Source: Paludibaculum fermentans
Lineage (GTDB): Bacteria; Acidobacteriota; Terriglobia; Bryobacterales; Bryobacteraceae
Reading direction: 5' to 3'
Length of the DNA stretch: 64,000 bases
NCBI RefSeq assembly: GCF_015277775.1
Contig: NZ_CP063849.1
Location: 8,013,501 to 8,077,500 of the forward strand
The translations under genes were made by a program, and so were the position numbers. Below the pieces are notes generated by a model that did not search any database, was not told where the DNA came from, and saw only the letters and a list, made by a program, of their open reading frames with translations. Positions within the stretch are counted from its first letter, which is position 1. Each line of letters begins with the position of its first letter. Below are positions 23,827 through 32,495 of the stretch, piece by piece.

Positions 23827-24431
23827 TTCCGCGCCATCAGCGTCTGCATCCGGGTGCGCAGCCCGCTGTGCATCTGCGACACCTGCGCCGGCGTGAAGCC
23901 CATCTGCCCCCGGCACATGGAGACATACTCGCTCCGCGCCCAACCCGCCTTCATGACGCCCGGCCCGTGCTCCAGGTTCTTCAGCAGCAGGTGGCCCAGC
24001 TCATGCGCGATGGCGTAGCCCAGCAGGGCCGCCGTGCCCGGGATATCCACATAGGAGTCGGCGAACTGCTTCAAGCGCGGGAAGAGGATCGCGGCATGCG
24101 TGCCCGCGCCCAGCATCGGGAAGGCAAAGCCCATCGCGCCCGAGCTGCCGGCTTCCCTTCTGTCCTTCGTCAGGATGTTCAGCACCAGCACCATCGGGTC
24201 ACCCGTCTCCTTGCAGTGGCCGTCACCGGCCTGAAACTCGGGCCGGGCGCAATCGATCCACGTGACGCTGATTCCGGCGTCCTCGAACACCCGGCCGGCC
24301 ACTCGTTGCGCCTCGGTTAGCATGGCGGCCGGGACGTGCGCCTGGTTGGACAGCATCACGGTGATCCCCGTCTGCGCGGCCGCCGCGCTCGCCATCCAGA
24401 TCATCATTCCGGCCAAGGTGCCCAGTTTCAT
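23823..24431 (-). CDS. Secreted HExxH putative zinc metalloprotease
   Basis: 202 residues from ATG 24429-24431; the frame is open further upstream, but the signal peptide (MKLGTLAGMMIWMASAAAA) begins here. Zinc-binding motif HELGH at 143-147 (AIAHELGHLLL). The N-terminal region (MLTEAQRVAGRVFEDAGISV, then TWIDCARPE) resembles small archaeosortase-free metalloprotease-like proteins widespread in Acidobacteria, which have an early helix and a WIDC segment. A third zinc ligand is not identified with confidence. Role unknown; it is convergent to the GH26 gene and divergent from the sigma factor gene, with 129 bases in between. Confidence 0.7.
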   Translation of the reverse strand: MKLGTLAGMMIWMASAAAAQTGITVMLSNQAHVPAAMLTEAQRVAGRVFEDAGISVTWIDCARPEFQAGDGHCKETGDPMVLVLNILTKDRREAGSSGAMGFAFPMLGAGTHAAILFPRLKQFADSYVDIPGTAALLGYAIAHELGHLLLKNLEHGPGVMKAGWARSEYVSMCRGQMGFTPAQVSQMHSGLRTRMQTLMARN

Positions 24432-24560
24432 CGTCTTGTCCTCCCGGGCAGCGCTTCCAAATCGCTGCTCGCCGGACAAGGCGGGAACCTCGCGGGAAAA
24501 CTCTAACGGGGGCGGCAAACTATTTTGGCCGTGCTACAATCGGCACTCCTGGGACGCGAC

Positions 24561-25133
24561 ATGGAGCCCTCAATCAACGTCACCGGCCTGCTCAACGCCT
24601 GGCGAGCCGGCGATCAGGCGGCGCTCGACCGGCTCATGCCTATGCTCTACGAAGAGCTGCGGCGCACCGCCCGCCACTACATGCGGCTGGAGCGCGCCGG
24701 CCATTCGTTCCAGACCAACGACCTGGTCAATGAGGCCTATCTCCGCCTGCTCGGTACGCACCAGATGGAGTATCAGGACCGCGTCCACTTCTTCGCCCTC
24801 GCCGCCCAGATGATGCGCCGCGTCCTGGTCGACCACGCCCGCTCGCGCGGCTACCAGAAGCGCGGCGGCGGCGTGAAACGCATCCCGCTGGAAGAGTCGA
24901 TGGTCATGGCGCCCGGCCGCGAGTCGGAGGTCGTCCAGCTCGACGACGCCCTCACTGAGCTCGCTAAGCAGGATGCCCGCAAGGCCCGCATCGTCGAGCT
25001 GCGCTTCTTCGCCGGACTCAGCGTCGAGGAAACCGCCACCGTGCTGCAGGTCTCCACCCAGACCGTCCTGCGCGATTGGAAGCTCGCCAAGGCCTGGCTG
25101 CTGCGCCACATGAGCCAGGCGGACGATGAGTGA
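24561..25133 (+). CDS. ECF-type RNA polymerase sigma factor (acidobacterial/planctomycete X6 type)
   Basis: 190 residues from ATG 24561 (MEPSINVTGLLNAWRAGDQA). Region 2 contains LMPMLYEELRRTARHYMRLE and DLVNEAYLRLL, with HFFALAAQMMRRVLVDHARS typical of the TIGR02999-like group. Region 4 is an HTH: RFFAGLSVEETATVLQVSTQ, then TVLRDWKLAKAWL. TACAAT at 24535-24540 is a reasonable -10. The last 8 bases overlap the kinase gene, the standard arrangement in which the kinase controls, or is controlled by, this sigma factor. There is no anti-sigma factor gene nearby; the kinase takes that place. Confidence 0.92.
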   Translation: MEPSINVTGLLNAWRAGDQAALDRLMPMLYEELRRTARHYMRLERAGHSFQTNDLVNEAYLRLLGTHQMEYQDRVHFFALAAQMMRRVLVDHARSRGYQKRGGGVKRIPLEESMVMAPGRESEVVQLDDALTELAKQDARKARIVELRFFAGLSVEETATVLQVSTQTVLRDWKLAKAWLLRHMSQADDE

Positions 25134-27132
25134 CTCCGATCGCTGGCGCCGCGTGGAGCTTCTGTTCCACGCCGCCCTCGATGGCCCGCCCGGGCAGCGC
25201 GCTGCGTACTTGAAAGAGGCCTGCGCCGGCGACGACAGCCTCCTGCGCGAGGTCCAGTCGCTGCTGGGCTACGAGGGCCAGCGGGACTCGCTCCTCGAGG
25301 TCCCGGCCTGGGCCAATCTCACCGGCGGGGAGCCCCCGCCCTCCGCGGTCCTCGCGCCAGGTGACAAGCTCGGCTACTACACCATCGTGAAAACGCTGGG
25401 CGCCGGCGGCATGGGGCAGGTCTACCAGGCGCGCGATGAGCGCCTCGCCCGCGATGTTGCCCTGAAGCTGCTGCACCCCGCCCTGGCCGCGGATCCAGCC
25501 TATATGGCCCGCTTCCGCCGCGAGGCTCGCCTGCTCGCCCTGTTGAACCATCCCAACATCGCCGCCCTCTATGCCTACGAGATCCATGGCGACACCGTGA
25601 CCTTGGTGCTGGAGTTCGTCCAGGGCCGTTGCCTGGCCGAATACCTCGGGCGAAGCGAACCGGACGAGGCCGAGGTGTTCCGCCTCGCCCTCCAGATTGC
25701 CTCAGCGCTGGAAGCGGCTCATGCCCGGGGCATCGTCCATCGCGATCTCAAGCCCGGCAACATTATGGTGCTGCCCGAGGTCAAGGTGAAGCTGCTCGAC
25801 TTCGGCCTGGCGCGCCGCGACCTCAGCGATCTGGACGAGACACGCACCCGTTCCGGCCTGTCCCTGCGGACCACGGAAGGCGCCATCCTAGGCAGCATCC
25901 CCTACATGGCGCCGGAGCAGGCGGAAGGACGCACGGCCACGGCCCGGTCCGACATCTTCTCGCTGGGCGTCGTCCTCTACGAGATGCTCTCCGGCCGCCA
26001 GGCCTTCCGGCGCGAAACGGCCCTGCGCAGTCTCACTGCGCTCATTCGGGAGGAGCCGCCGCCGCTCGACTCCCTCCGGCCCGGCCTGACTCCGGGCTTG
26101 TCCGCCTTCGTGGCAGCCTGTCTGTCAAAGGCGCCGCAGCAGCGCCCCCAGACCATGACCGAAGTGGTCGAGACCCTGCACCGGCTCCAGCGGTGGCGTC
26201 ACGAAGTGCCTTACCCGCGCATCATTCCGGGTCCGCCGCACCGCAAGCCGTGGTGGCCCTGGTTGCTCGCGCTTCTTCTGGTGGCGGGCGCCGGAGGCTT
26301 CTATCTCTCGAATCGCCACGGCCCGGTGGCGGCCTTCTCCGCTTACCCTGGCATCGAGACGGCCCCTGCCGTCTCACCAGACGGCGCAACCGTGGCGTTC
26401 GCCTGGAATGGAGGTGGCGACAGCCGTTTCCACATCTACCTCCAACCGTCAGCCGGTGGAGGCCCGCGGCGGCTGACGCAGCGCCCGGAATCAGAGACGA
26501 ATCCTGTCTGGTCACCCGACGGCAAACGGCTCGCCTTCGACCAGTCGGAGTCCGGCATCTCCATCGCTGAGGTCACTGGCGCGGCCCGGGCACTCGTGTC
26601 CGGCTATTCCAGCGAGCTCCATCCGGCGTGGTCCCCGGACGGCTCCTCGCTCTACTTCACGACGGAGCAGAACGGCCAGCCCGCTATCTGGCGCGTCTCT
26701 GCCCAGGGCGGCACACCGGAACTCGTCCTGGAGCAGGCCGGCTATCGCGTCCGCTTCTCCCCCGACGGCCGTTTCCTCTACTACCTTAAGAGCCGGCAGG
26801 CGGGACAGTTGTGGCGTAGGCCCGCAGCCGGCGGACCCGCCGAACTCGTCCATCCGGATATCCGCAATCCCAACTTCGTGGTGCTCAACGGCGGCCTGCT
26901 GCTCCTCGACGCAACCAGCGACCCCAGCGCCCCGCCGCACTCCGCCCAGCTCTGCCTGTTCCGCCTCGATACCCGGGCGATGGAGTTCCTGCCGGTTCCG
27001 GAGGCTCCGGCCGTGCTGCGCGACGGCATCTCCCTAAGCCCCGATGGCCGGTCTCTGTTCTACAGCAAGGGCGGCGACCTCGTCCGCTCCGCTCTCCCCG
27101 CCAGGGCGTTGCCGCTACAATCAGGCAAGTGA
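25126..27132 (+). CDS. Membrane Ser/Thr protein kinase with PD40-type beta-propeller
   Basis: 668 residues. Kinase domain at about 83-355: glycine loop TLGAGGMGQVYQARD, Lys114 in DVALKLL, catalytic HRDLKPGN with Asp207, DFGLA, and SIPYMAPEQAEGRTATARSD. One membrane helix at about 375-395 (WWPWLLALLLVAGAGGFYLS). The outside part has repeated SPDG motifs (AVSPDGATVAFAW, VWSPDGKRLAFDQ, AWSPDGSSLYFTT, RFSPDGRFLYYLK), i.e. a WD40/PD40 propeller that probably senses a ligand. The N-terminal 80 residues carry a short helical module common in this family. Coupled by overlap to the sigma factor upstream and by GTGA to the DUF1080 gene downstream. Confidence 0.93.
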   Translation: MSDSDRWRRVELLFHAALDGPPGQRAAYLKEACAGDDSLLREVQSLLGYEGQRDSLLEVPAWANLTGGEPPPSAVLAPGDKLGYYTIVKTLGAGGMGQVYQARDERLARDVALKLLHPALAADPAYMARFRREARLLALLNHPNIAALYAYEIHGDTVTLVLEFVQGRCLAEYLGRSEPDEAEVFRLALQIASALEAAHARGIVHRDLKPGNIMVLPEVKVKLLDFGLARRDLSDLDETRTRSGLSLRTTEGAILGSIPYMAPEQAEGRTATARSDIFSLGVVLYEMLSGRQAFRRETALRSLTALIREEPPPLDSLRPGLTPGLSAFVAACLSKAPQQRPQTMTEVVETLHRLQRWRHEVPYPRIIPGPPHRKPWWPWLLALLLVAGAGGFYLSNRHGPVAAFSAYPGIETAPAVSPDGATVAFAWNGGGDSRFHIYLQPSAGGGPRRLTQRPESETNPVWSPDGKRLAFDQSESGISIAEVTGAARALVSGYSSELHPAWSPDGSSLYFTTEQNGQPAIWRVSAQGGTPELVLEQAGYRVRFSPDGRFLYYLKSRQAGQLWRRPAAGGPAELVHPDIRNPNFVVLNGGLLLLDATSDPSAPPHSAQLCLFRLDTRAMEFLPVPEAPAVLRDGISLSPDGRSLFYSKGGDLVRSALPARALPLQSGK

Positions 27133-27830
27133 CCCGCCGCTCCGCTCTTCTTCTCCTCACCGCCGCCCGGGCGACACCTGCCCCCTTGTTTGATGGCGCC
27201 AGCTTCCGTAACTTCCGGACCCCCTCCGGCCTGACCGGTCCCGAGGTGAGCTGGCGCATCGAGAAGGGCGTGCTGGAGACCATCGCCGACGCCCGCCGCC
27301 AATGCGATCTGTGGACCGCCGCCGAGTACGATAACTTCGACCTGACCTTTGAATGGAAGGTCGCGCCCGGCGCCAATACCGGCATCAAATACCTGATCCA
27401 GGCCACGGCGACCGACAAGCTCCACGACGCACAGGGCGAGTTCCTGCACGAGACCTCGCTGGGCTTCGAGTTCCAGTTGGTGGACGATGCCTCGACCGCC
27501 GGCTCAGATCAGGCTGCGCATGCCTCCGGCGCGCTCTACAACTACCTGCCGCCGACTGAGCGTGCGGCCAGGCCGGCGGGAGAATGGAACACGGGCCGCC
27601 TGAAGGTCCAGGGCGAGAACGTGGAGCACTGGCTCAACGGCAGGCGCGTGCTGGCGTATTCGTTCCACTCGCCCGAATTGAAGGCCGCCCTGGCCGCGAA
27701 GAAGCTGAATAGCGCCCGCATGCTGGAGCGGCTGGAACACCGCAAGACCGCCATCGCCTTCCAGCACCACGAGTCTTCCGCCAGCTTCCGGTCCATCGAC
27801 ATCCAGGTGCTGCCGCCGGTGCGAAACTAG
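27129..27830 (+). CDS. DUF1080 (3-keto-disaccharide hydrolase) family protein
   Basis: 233 residues from GTG 27129, whose first bases overlap the kinase stop (GTGA). The N-terminus has a hydrophobic stretch (RRSALLLLTAARATPAP) compatible with export. Family markers: LFDGASFRNFRTP, LWTAAEYDNFDLTFEWKV, ANTGIKYLI, LGFEFQLVDD, ALYNYLPPTE, EWNTGRLKVQGENVEHWLNG, and the final IAFQHHESSASFRSIDIQ, the concanavalin-like sandwich of DUF1080. Members hydrolyse or bind oxidised disaccharides and related sugar compounds. Being the third gene of the sigma/kinase transcript, it may be a simple target of that signalling unit. Confidence 0.9.
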   Translation: MTRRSALLLLTAARATPAPLFDGASFRNFRTPSGLTGPEVSWRIEKGVLETIADARRQCDLWTAAEYDNFDLTFEWKVAPGANTGIKYLIQATATDKLHDAQGEFLHETSLGFEFQLVDDASTAGSDQAAHASGALYNYLPPTERAARPAGEWNTGRLKVQGENVEHWLNGRRVLAYSFHSPELKAALAAKKLNSARMLERLEHRKTAIAFQHHESSASFRSIDIQVLPPVRN

Positions 27831-27833
27831 GGC

Positions 27834-28190
27834 ATGATCCACGCCGAGAACACAGCATTGGTACTGCTCGACGCCGAGACCGCTGGGCAGGTGTTTCGTC
27901 CCGGCTTCGCCCGCAAGATCATCCGCACGAACGACCTCATGACCGTGGTCATCGACATCGAAGGTGGCCCATGGCCGGAGCCCGACCCGATGCACTTCCA
28001 CTCGCACGAGCAGATCAGCTACGTCGCCGCGGGCGAGGTCCTCTTCCTGTGCGGCGGCCAACCGCCCCGCAAACTCGGCGCCGGAGACCTCTTCGCCGTC
28101 GCCTCCGGAGTGCCGCACTCCATCCAGCTCCTCTCGCCTACGGCGCGCCTGGTCGACACCTTCCACCCCATCCGCGAGGACTTCCTCTAG
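27834..28190 (+). CDS. Cupin domain protein
   Basis: 118 residues. Single small barrel with the two cupin motifs: MHFHSHEQISYVAAGEVLFL (motif 1, His ligands and Glu) and LGAGDLFAVASGVPHSIQLL (motif 2, His). This is a metal-binding or sensing fold; the substrate is unknown. It starts 3 bases after the DUF1080 stop, so it belongs to the same transcript. A role in sugar-linked metabolism or as a small ligand sensor would fit its neighbours, but is inference. Confidence 0.85.
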   Translation: MIHAENTALVLLDAETAGQVFRPGFARKIIRTNDLMTVVIDIEGGPWPEPDPMHFHSHEQISYVAAGEVLFLCGGQPPRKLGAGDLFAVASGVPHSIQLLSPTARLVDTFHPIREDFL

Positions 28191-28294
28191 GAAGAAATGT
28201 CCGGCCCAGGGGTAACCGAACCGCCTCGAAATCCGCTACTAACTCCATGGCGGGTCTTCGTAACCCGCCGAGAGGGCTCAAATAAGGAGTAACG

Positions 28295-28714
28295 ATGACG
28301 ACTAAGACCTTATTGGTCAAAGGCTCCAGGGGATTTCTGTTCGTGGCGTGTCTGGCCGCCGCGAGCCTCTATGCGCAGCCTCCGGCACCGTCGAACCTGC
28401 AGGTGCTACCGAAAGATATCCCGCGGCCGCAGCTGATGAACACCATGCGCGCGTTCAACCAGGCGCTGGGGGTCCAGTGCGACTTCTGCCACGTGGCCCG
28501 CGAGTTCGCCAAGGACGACAAGGAAGAAAAGGTAGTCGCCCGAGCCATGCTGAAGATGGTGATGAACGTCCGCGAGAACGCGGATAAGTTCGCGCCCGGT
28601 GGCCGCGCCGAAAAGGTCGCCTGCTGGACCTGCCACCGTGGCCAGGCGGAAATCACGCTGCCGGAACCGCCCGCCCAGGGCCCGCCGCGCGGCGCTCCTC
28701 CGGCCAAGCAGTAG
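28295..28714 (+). CDS. Secreted c-type cytochrome (reaction-centre cytochrome c-like, two CXXCH)
   Basis: 139 residues, with AAGGAG ideally placed before the ATG. A signal peptide (GSRGFLFVACLAAASLYA) is followed by NLQVLPKDIPRPQLMNTMRA and two heme sites, CDFCH (about 61-65) and CWTCH (about 110-114). This fits the small-cytochrome family related to the photosynthetic reaction-centre cytochrome c subunit (PF02276), common and non-photosynthetic in Acidobacteria. The C-terminus is proline-rich and disordered. It should carry electrons in the periplasm; the partner is unknown. Convergent with the rhodanese gene. Confidence 0.88.
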   Translation: MTTKTLLVKGSRGFLFVACLAAASLYAQPPAPSNLQVLPKDIPRPQLMNTMRAFNQALGVQCDFCHVAREFAKDDKEEKVVARAMLKMVMNVRENADKFAPGGRAEKVACWTCHRGQAEITLPEPPAQGPPRGAPPAKQ

Positions 28715-28723
28715 GCTTTCCCA

Positions 28724-28751
28724 GGGAAACGGTCCTCAGCGGCCGTTTCCC
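28724..28751. terminator. Hairpin between convergent cytochrome and rhodanese genes
   Basis: A 9-bp perfect stem (GGGAAACGG / CCGTTTCCC) with a 10-base loop lies just after the cytochrome stop and across the rhodanese stop. No long T-run follows on either side, so its efficiency as a terminator is uncertain. Confidence 0.55.
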
Positions 28752-29158
28752 TCCACCTCATAGCCGTCCTTGATCCACCACTCCAACCCGCCGATCATCT
28801 CCTTCACCCGGAAACCCAGTGCCGCGAACCGCAGGGCGCCCTTCGTCGATCCATTGCAGCCCGGCCCGTCACAGTAGGTAATCACCACGGTCTCCTTGGA
28901 GATTCCGGCGGTGGTGTCCTCGCGCAGCGTCCGGTGGGGTAGGTTCAGCGCGCCCGGCACATGCCCTTCGGCGTAGCGCTCCGGGCTGCGCACATCGACG
29001 ACCACAAAGCCCTGGACCCCTTTTGCCATATCGGCAAAGACGTCCGATGGATCGGTCTCCAAAGACAACTTGGCAGCGAAGTGACGGCGCGCCGTCTCGG
29101 GATCGGCCGCCGGGGTCTCGAGGACAGAGGAGAATCTGGGCGCGGTGGAGGTGCTCAT
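28736..29158 (-). CDS. Rhodanese-like sulfurtransferase
   Basis: 140 residues from ATG 29156-29158 (MSTSTAPRFSSVLETPAADP). The single rhodanese domain shows GFVVVDVRSPERYAEGHVPG, ALNLPHRTL, and the active-site loop VVITYCDGPGCNGSTK with Cys96 in the sulfur-accepting position, followed by MIGGLEWWIKDGYEVEG. The N-terminal 35 residues are not typical of the domain. The enzyme transfers sulfane sulfur to a thiol or cyanide acceptor in the cytoplasm. A longer open frame upstream to 29428 lacks coding signs. It is divergent from the M13 peptidase gene. Confidence 0.88.
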   Translation of the reverse strand: MSTSTAPRFSSVLETPAADPETARRHFAAKLSLETDPSDVFADMAKGVQGFVVVDVRSPERYAEGHVPGALNLPHRTLREDTTAGISKETVVITYCDGPGCNGSTKGALRFAALGFRVKEMIGGLEWWIKDGYEVEGNGR

Positions 29159-29288
29159 GGGTATTTCCCAATCTAGCCCTGGAACCGCGCAATGAACAGA
29201 GCCACTTTGTACAGAATGAAGGGCCGGTGCGTGCGCAGATGGGGGTCGAAAGACGGTAGATTGGGTACTGATCTTGGGAGAACCCCCT

Positions 29289-31313
29289 ATGAAACTCCAC
29301 CATACCCTTCTGCTGGGCGCCTGCCTGGCCACGATCCTGTCCGCGCAGCAAACCGGCAGCAGCGGCATCGATCGTTCCAACCTCGACACGACCTGTAAGC
29401 CTTGCGACGACTTCTGGCGGTACGCCAACGGCGGCTGGCTCGATAAGAACCCGATTCCTGGCCGTTACCCGTCGTGGGGCACGATGTCGGTGATGAGTGA
29501 AGGGAACCGGGAGCGGCTCCGGACGATTCTGGAAGCGGCGGCGGCCAACAAGAGCGCCCCGGCCAGCTCGAACGAGCGCAAGATCGGCGACTTCTATGCC
29601 AGTTGCATGGACACGGCGGCCATCGAGTCGCGCGGCCTGAAGCCGATCCAGCCGCAACTCGACCGCATCGCGGCCGTGAAGGACGTAGCCGGTATGACCG
29701 CGGCCTTGAACGACTTCCAGCAGATGACGCCGATCGGGCCGTACTTCGTCATGAGCGGCCAGGACCTGAAGAGCTCCAAGGACGTCATCGCGAATATTGG
29801 GGTGGGCGGCATCTCCCTGCCGGACCGCGACTACTACTTCAAGACCGACCCGAGGTCGGTGAAGATCCGAGAAGAGTTTGTGACGCATGTCACCAAGATG
29901 ATGGAGTTGCTGGGCGACAAGCCGGAAGTGGCGGCCGCCGAAGCGAAGGCTGTGCTTGAGTTCGAGACCGCCCTGGCCAGCTCGATGATGACCAACGTGC
30001 AGCGGCGCGATCCGGATGCCCGCTACCACAAGATGGACATGGCGGGACTGAAGGCGTTGGCGCCCGGGCTGGACTGGACGGGCCTGTTCAAGCAGTTCCA
30101 CATTGCCGAGTCGACGGCAATCAACGTGGGCGAGCCGGAGACGCTCAAAAAGCTCAATGCGCAGCTGACCGCGGCTTCGCTGGCCGACTGGAAGACCTGG
30201 ACCCGCTGGCGCACCGTGAGCACCGCGGCCGACATGCTGCCCAAGGCGTTTGAGGACGAGGATTTCCGCTTCAGCCGCACGGTGCTTTCCGGAGTGAAAG
30301 AGCAGCAGCCGCGCTGGCAGACCTGCACCAACGCCGTCGACCGCAACCTGGGCGAGGCGCTGGGCGAGGTCTTCGTGAAGAAGCATTTCCCGCCCGAAGC
30401 CAAGCGCCGGATGAACGAACTGGTGGAGAACCTGCGGATTTCGTTGCGTGAGCAGCTGCAGGCAGCCGACTGGCTGACCCCCGAGACCCGCAAAAACGCG
30501 GTGGCCAAGCTGAATGCGTTCGTGCCGAAAGTGGGTTATCCCGACAAGTGGCGCGACTACTCGGCCGTCAAGGTGGATCCCAAGGCCTACTTCGAGAATA
30601 CGCGGGTGGCCAGCCTGAACAACCGCCTCTATCAATTGTCGAAGATCGGCAAGCCGGTGAACCGCAACGACTGGGGCATGACGCCGCCGACGGTGAATGC
30701 CTACTACAGCCCGCTGATGAACGAGATCGTGTTCCCGGCCGGCATCCTGCAGTCTCCGATGTTCGACCTGCAGGCCGATGACGCGGTGAACTACGGCGCG
30801 ATTGCGGCTGTGATCGGGCACGAAATGGGCCATGGCTTTGACGACCAGGGTTCGAAGTTCGACGCGGAAGGCAATCGCAAGGACTGGTGGACGGTGGAAG
30901 ACCGCCAGAAGTTCGACGCGAAGGCCGGTTGCGTGATCCACCAGTTCGACACGATGGATGTGGGCGAAGGCCTGCACCACACCGGCAAGCTGGTGGTGGG
31001 CGAGGCGATGGGCGACCTGGGCGGTTTGACGCTGGCCTACGAGGCGTACAAGCGTACCCTGAAGGGCAAGCCCGGTCCGGTGATCGACGGCTTCACGGCG
31101 GATCAGCGGTTCTTCCTGGCCTTTGCAAGAGTGTGGGGTTCGCAGTACCGGCCCGAGGCCATGCGGCTGCAGCTCAACACCAATCCGCACCCTCTGGCGA
31201 AGTTCCGCGCGAATGGGACGGTGATGAACATGCCCGCTTTCTACGAGGCGTTCCACTGCAAGCAGGGCGACCCCATGGTGCGCCCGGTCGAGCAGCAGTG
31301 TAAGCTCTGGTAA
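29289..31313 (+). CDS. Secreted M13 family zinc metallopeptidase (neprilysin-like)
   Basis: 674 residues from ATG 29289; a signal peptide (MKLHHTLLLGACLATILSA) follows. The N-terminal M13 domain starts with NLDTTCKPCDDFWRYANGGW. The catalytic domain contains VNAYYSPLMNEIVFPAGIL and the zinc motif HEMGH (His511, Glu512, His515), with the third ligand Glu572 in GEAMGDLGGLTLAY. The end QQCKLW is the usual C-terminal CxxW. Length and motifs are complete, so the enzyme should cleave small peptides in the periplasm or at the surface. Its own terminator follows. Confidence 0.95.
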   Translation: MKLHHTLLLGACLATILSAQQTGSSGIDRSNLDTTCKPCDDFWRYANGGWLDKNPIPGRYPSWGTMSVMSEGNRERLRTILEAAAANKSAPASSNERKIGDFYASCMDTAAIESRGLKPIQPQLDRIAAVKDVAGMTAALNDFQQMTPIGPYFVMSGQDLKSSKDVIANIGVGGISLPDRDYYFKTDPRSVKIREEFVTHVTKMMELLGDKPEVAAAEAKAVLEFETALASSMMTNVQRRDPDARYHKMDMAGLKALAPGLDWTGLFKQFHIAESTAINVGEPETLKKLNAQLTAASLADWKTWTRWRTVSTAADMLPKAFEDEDFRFSRTVLSGVKEQQPRWQTCTNAVDRNLGEALGEVFVKKHFPPEAKRRMNELVENLRISLREQLQAADWLTPETRKNAVAKLNAFVPKVGYPDKWRDYSAVKVDPKAYFENTRVASLNNRLYQLSKIGKPVNRNDWGMTPPTVNAYYSPLMNEIVFPAGILQSPMFDLQADDAVNYGAIAAVIGHEMGHGFDDQGSKFDAEGNRKDWWTVEDRQKFDAKAGCVIHQFDTMDVGEGLHHTGKLVVGEAMGDLGGLTLAYEAYKRTLKGKPGPVIDGFTADQRFFLAFARVWGSQYRPEAMRLQLNTNPHPLAKFRANGTVMNMPAFYEAFHCKQGDPMVRPVEQQCKLW

Positions 31314-31325
31314 TTGTCATAAAAA

Positions 31326-31360
31326 CCGCCGGCGCCAAACGGGGGCGCCGGCGGATTTGA
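31326..31360 (+). terminator. Intrinsic terminator after the M13 peptidase
   Basis: An 11-bp GC stem (CCGCCGGCGCC / GGCGCCGGCGG, 31326-31336 and 31344-31354) with a 7-base loop is followed by ATTTG. The U-tract is weak, but the stem is very stable. Confidence 0.75.
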
Positions 31361-31435
31361 CGCCAGCCCTCAGCAAGTGATAAACCCGTCCTTCATGCGC
31401 CATGTCGCCGCGCAGGAATGCAAGGAGATTCTGGG

Positions 31436-32446
31436 ATGAATCTTGAAGATGTCGCACAGCGAGCTGGAGTCTCAACGGCCACCGTCTCCCGTGTGCTGAA
31501 CAATATCGGAGTGGTGCGGGATGCCACTCGCGAGCGCGTGCTGAAGGCCGTCGAAGAGCTGAAGTACTATCCCAATATGCATGCCCGAGCCTTGGCCGCG
31601 GGCAGCAACCGGACCATCGGCATCATCGTTTCCAACCTGGAAAATCCATTCTTTCTCGACGTATTCCGCAGTTTGGAAGCCGAGGCGAATCGCAATGGCT
31701 ATGAAGTCCTGGTGGCGAATACCGACTATCAGGTGGACCGCCTGAAGGCGAGCGTCCGGCTGATGATCGGGCGAAGATTGGGCGGCCTGGCGCTGGTTGT
31801 TTCGGAGATGGACGAAGCGCTGCTGGAAGAGTTGGCCGAACGCAAGGTGCCCACCGTGGTCTACGACGTCGGCACGCCGCGCGAGAGCATCATCAGCATC
31901 AAGATCAATTACCGGACCGCGGTGCAGCAGATCGCGCAGTACCTGTTTGAACTGGGCCACCGGCGGTTTGCGTTCATCGGCCACCACACCACGTTGGGAC
32001 CGCTCAACGACAGGCGCCAGACCTTTGTCGAGGTGATGGAGCACTTCGCGCCGCAGGTGGAGTTCCGGACGGTGGCCGATCTGGACGGCCTGGCCGGCGG
32101 ACGCAGCGCGGTGCGGCAGATCTATCAATCCGGCTTCCGGCCGACGGCCATCGTGTGCGTGAACGACTTCATGGCGCTGGGCGTCTTACGGCAATTGAAG
32201 GACCTGGGGCTGAGGGTGCCCGATGATGTGTCGGTGACGGGCTTTGACGGCCTGGATCTGGCGGATGTGGTTTCGCCGGCGCTGACGACGGCGCGCATCG
32301 CGCGGGATCTGATCGGACACCGCATCTTCGAGAGCTTTACAGCGGATGCGGCCCGCCTGGAGGAGATCAGGGAGACTCTGATCCAGCCCGAATTGATCAT
32401 CCGCGAATCGAGCGGCGCCGTGCCCGTTCTGACGAACGTACACTGA
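31436..32446 (+). CDS. LacI family transcriptional regulator
   Basis: 336 residues from ATG 31436, with AAGGAG 8 bases ahead. Typical LacI layout: HTH at the start (LEDVAQRAGVSTATVSRVLN), hinge helix (YYPNMHARALAAGSNRTIG), then a periplasmic-binding-protein-like domain (IGIIVSNLENPFFLDVFRSL, and DVSVTGFDGLDLADVVSPAL). It should bind a sugar or sugar-derived effector and regulate sugar genes. No operator is obvious in the 120 bases upstream. Flanking genes (M13 peptidase, AsmA-like) do not reveal its target; the isomerases and oxidoreductases further along are possible ones. Confidence 0.93.
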   Translation: MNLEDVAQRAGVSTATVSRVLNNIGVVRDATRERVLKAVEELKYYPNMHARALAAGSNRTIGIIVSNLENPFFLDVFRSLEAEANRNGYEVLVANTDYQVDRLKASVRLMIGRRLGGLALVVSEMDEALLEELAERKVPTVVYDVGTPRESIISIKINYRTAVQQIAQYLFELGHRRFAFIGHHTTLGPLNDRRQTFVEVMEHFAPQVEFRTVADLDGLAGGRSAVRQIYQSGFRPTAIVCVNDFMALGVLRQLKDLGLRVPDDVSVTGFDGLDLADVVSPALTTARIARDLIGHRIFESFTADAARLEEIRETLIQPELIIRESSGAVPVLTNVH

Positions 32447-32495
32447 CAACGCCTAAACCTGAATTTGTAGTACTGATTCCAGCTACACTCACAGC

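Noticed and set aside
28736-29428. Longer 230-residue version of the rhodanese
   Set aside because: The upstream part lies in the promoter and start of the M13 gene and lacks coding character; the Met at 29158 starts the protein.
28869-31256. 795-codon minus-strand frame opposite the M13 peptidase
   Set aside because: Antisense shadow rich in His/Val/Arg without any domain; the M13 gene is certain.
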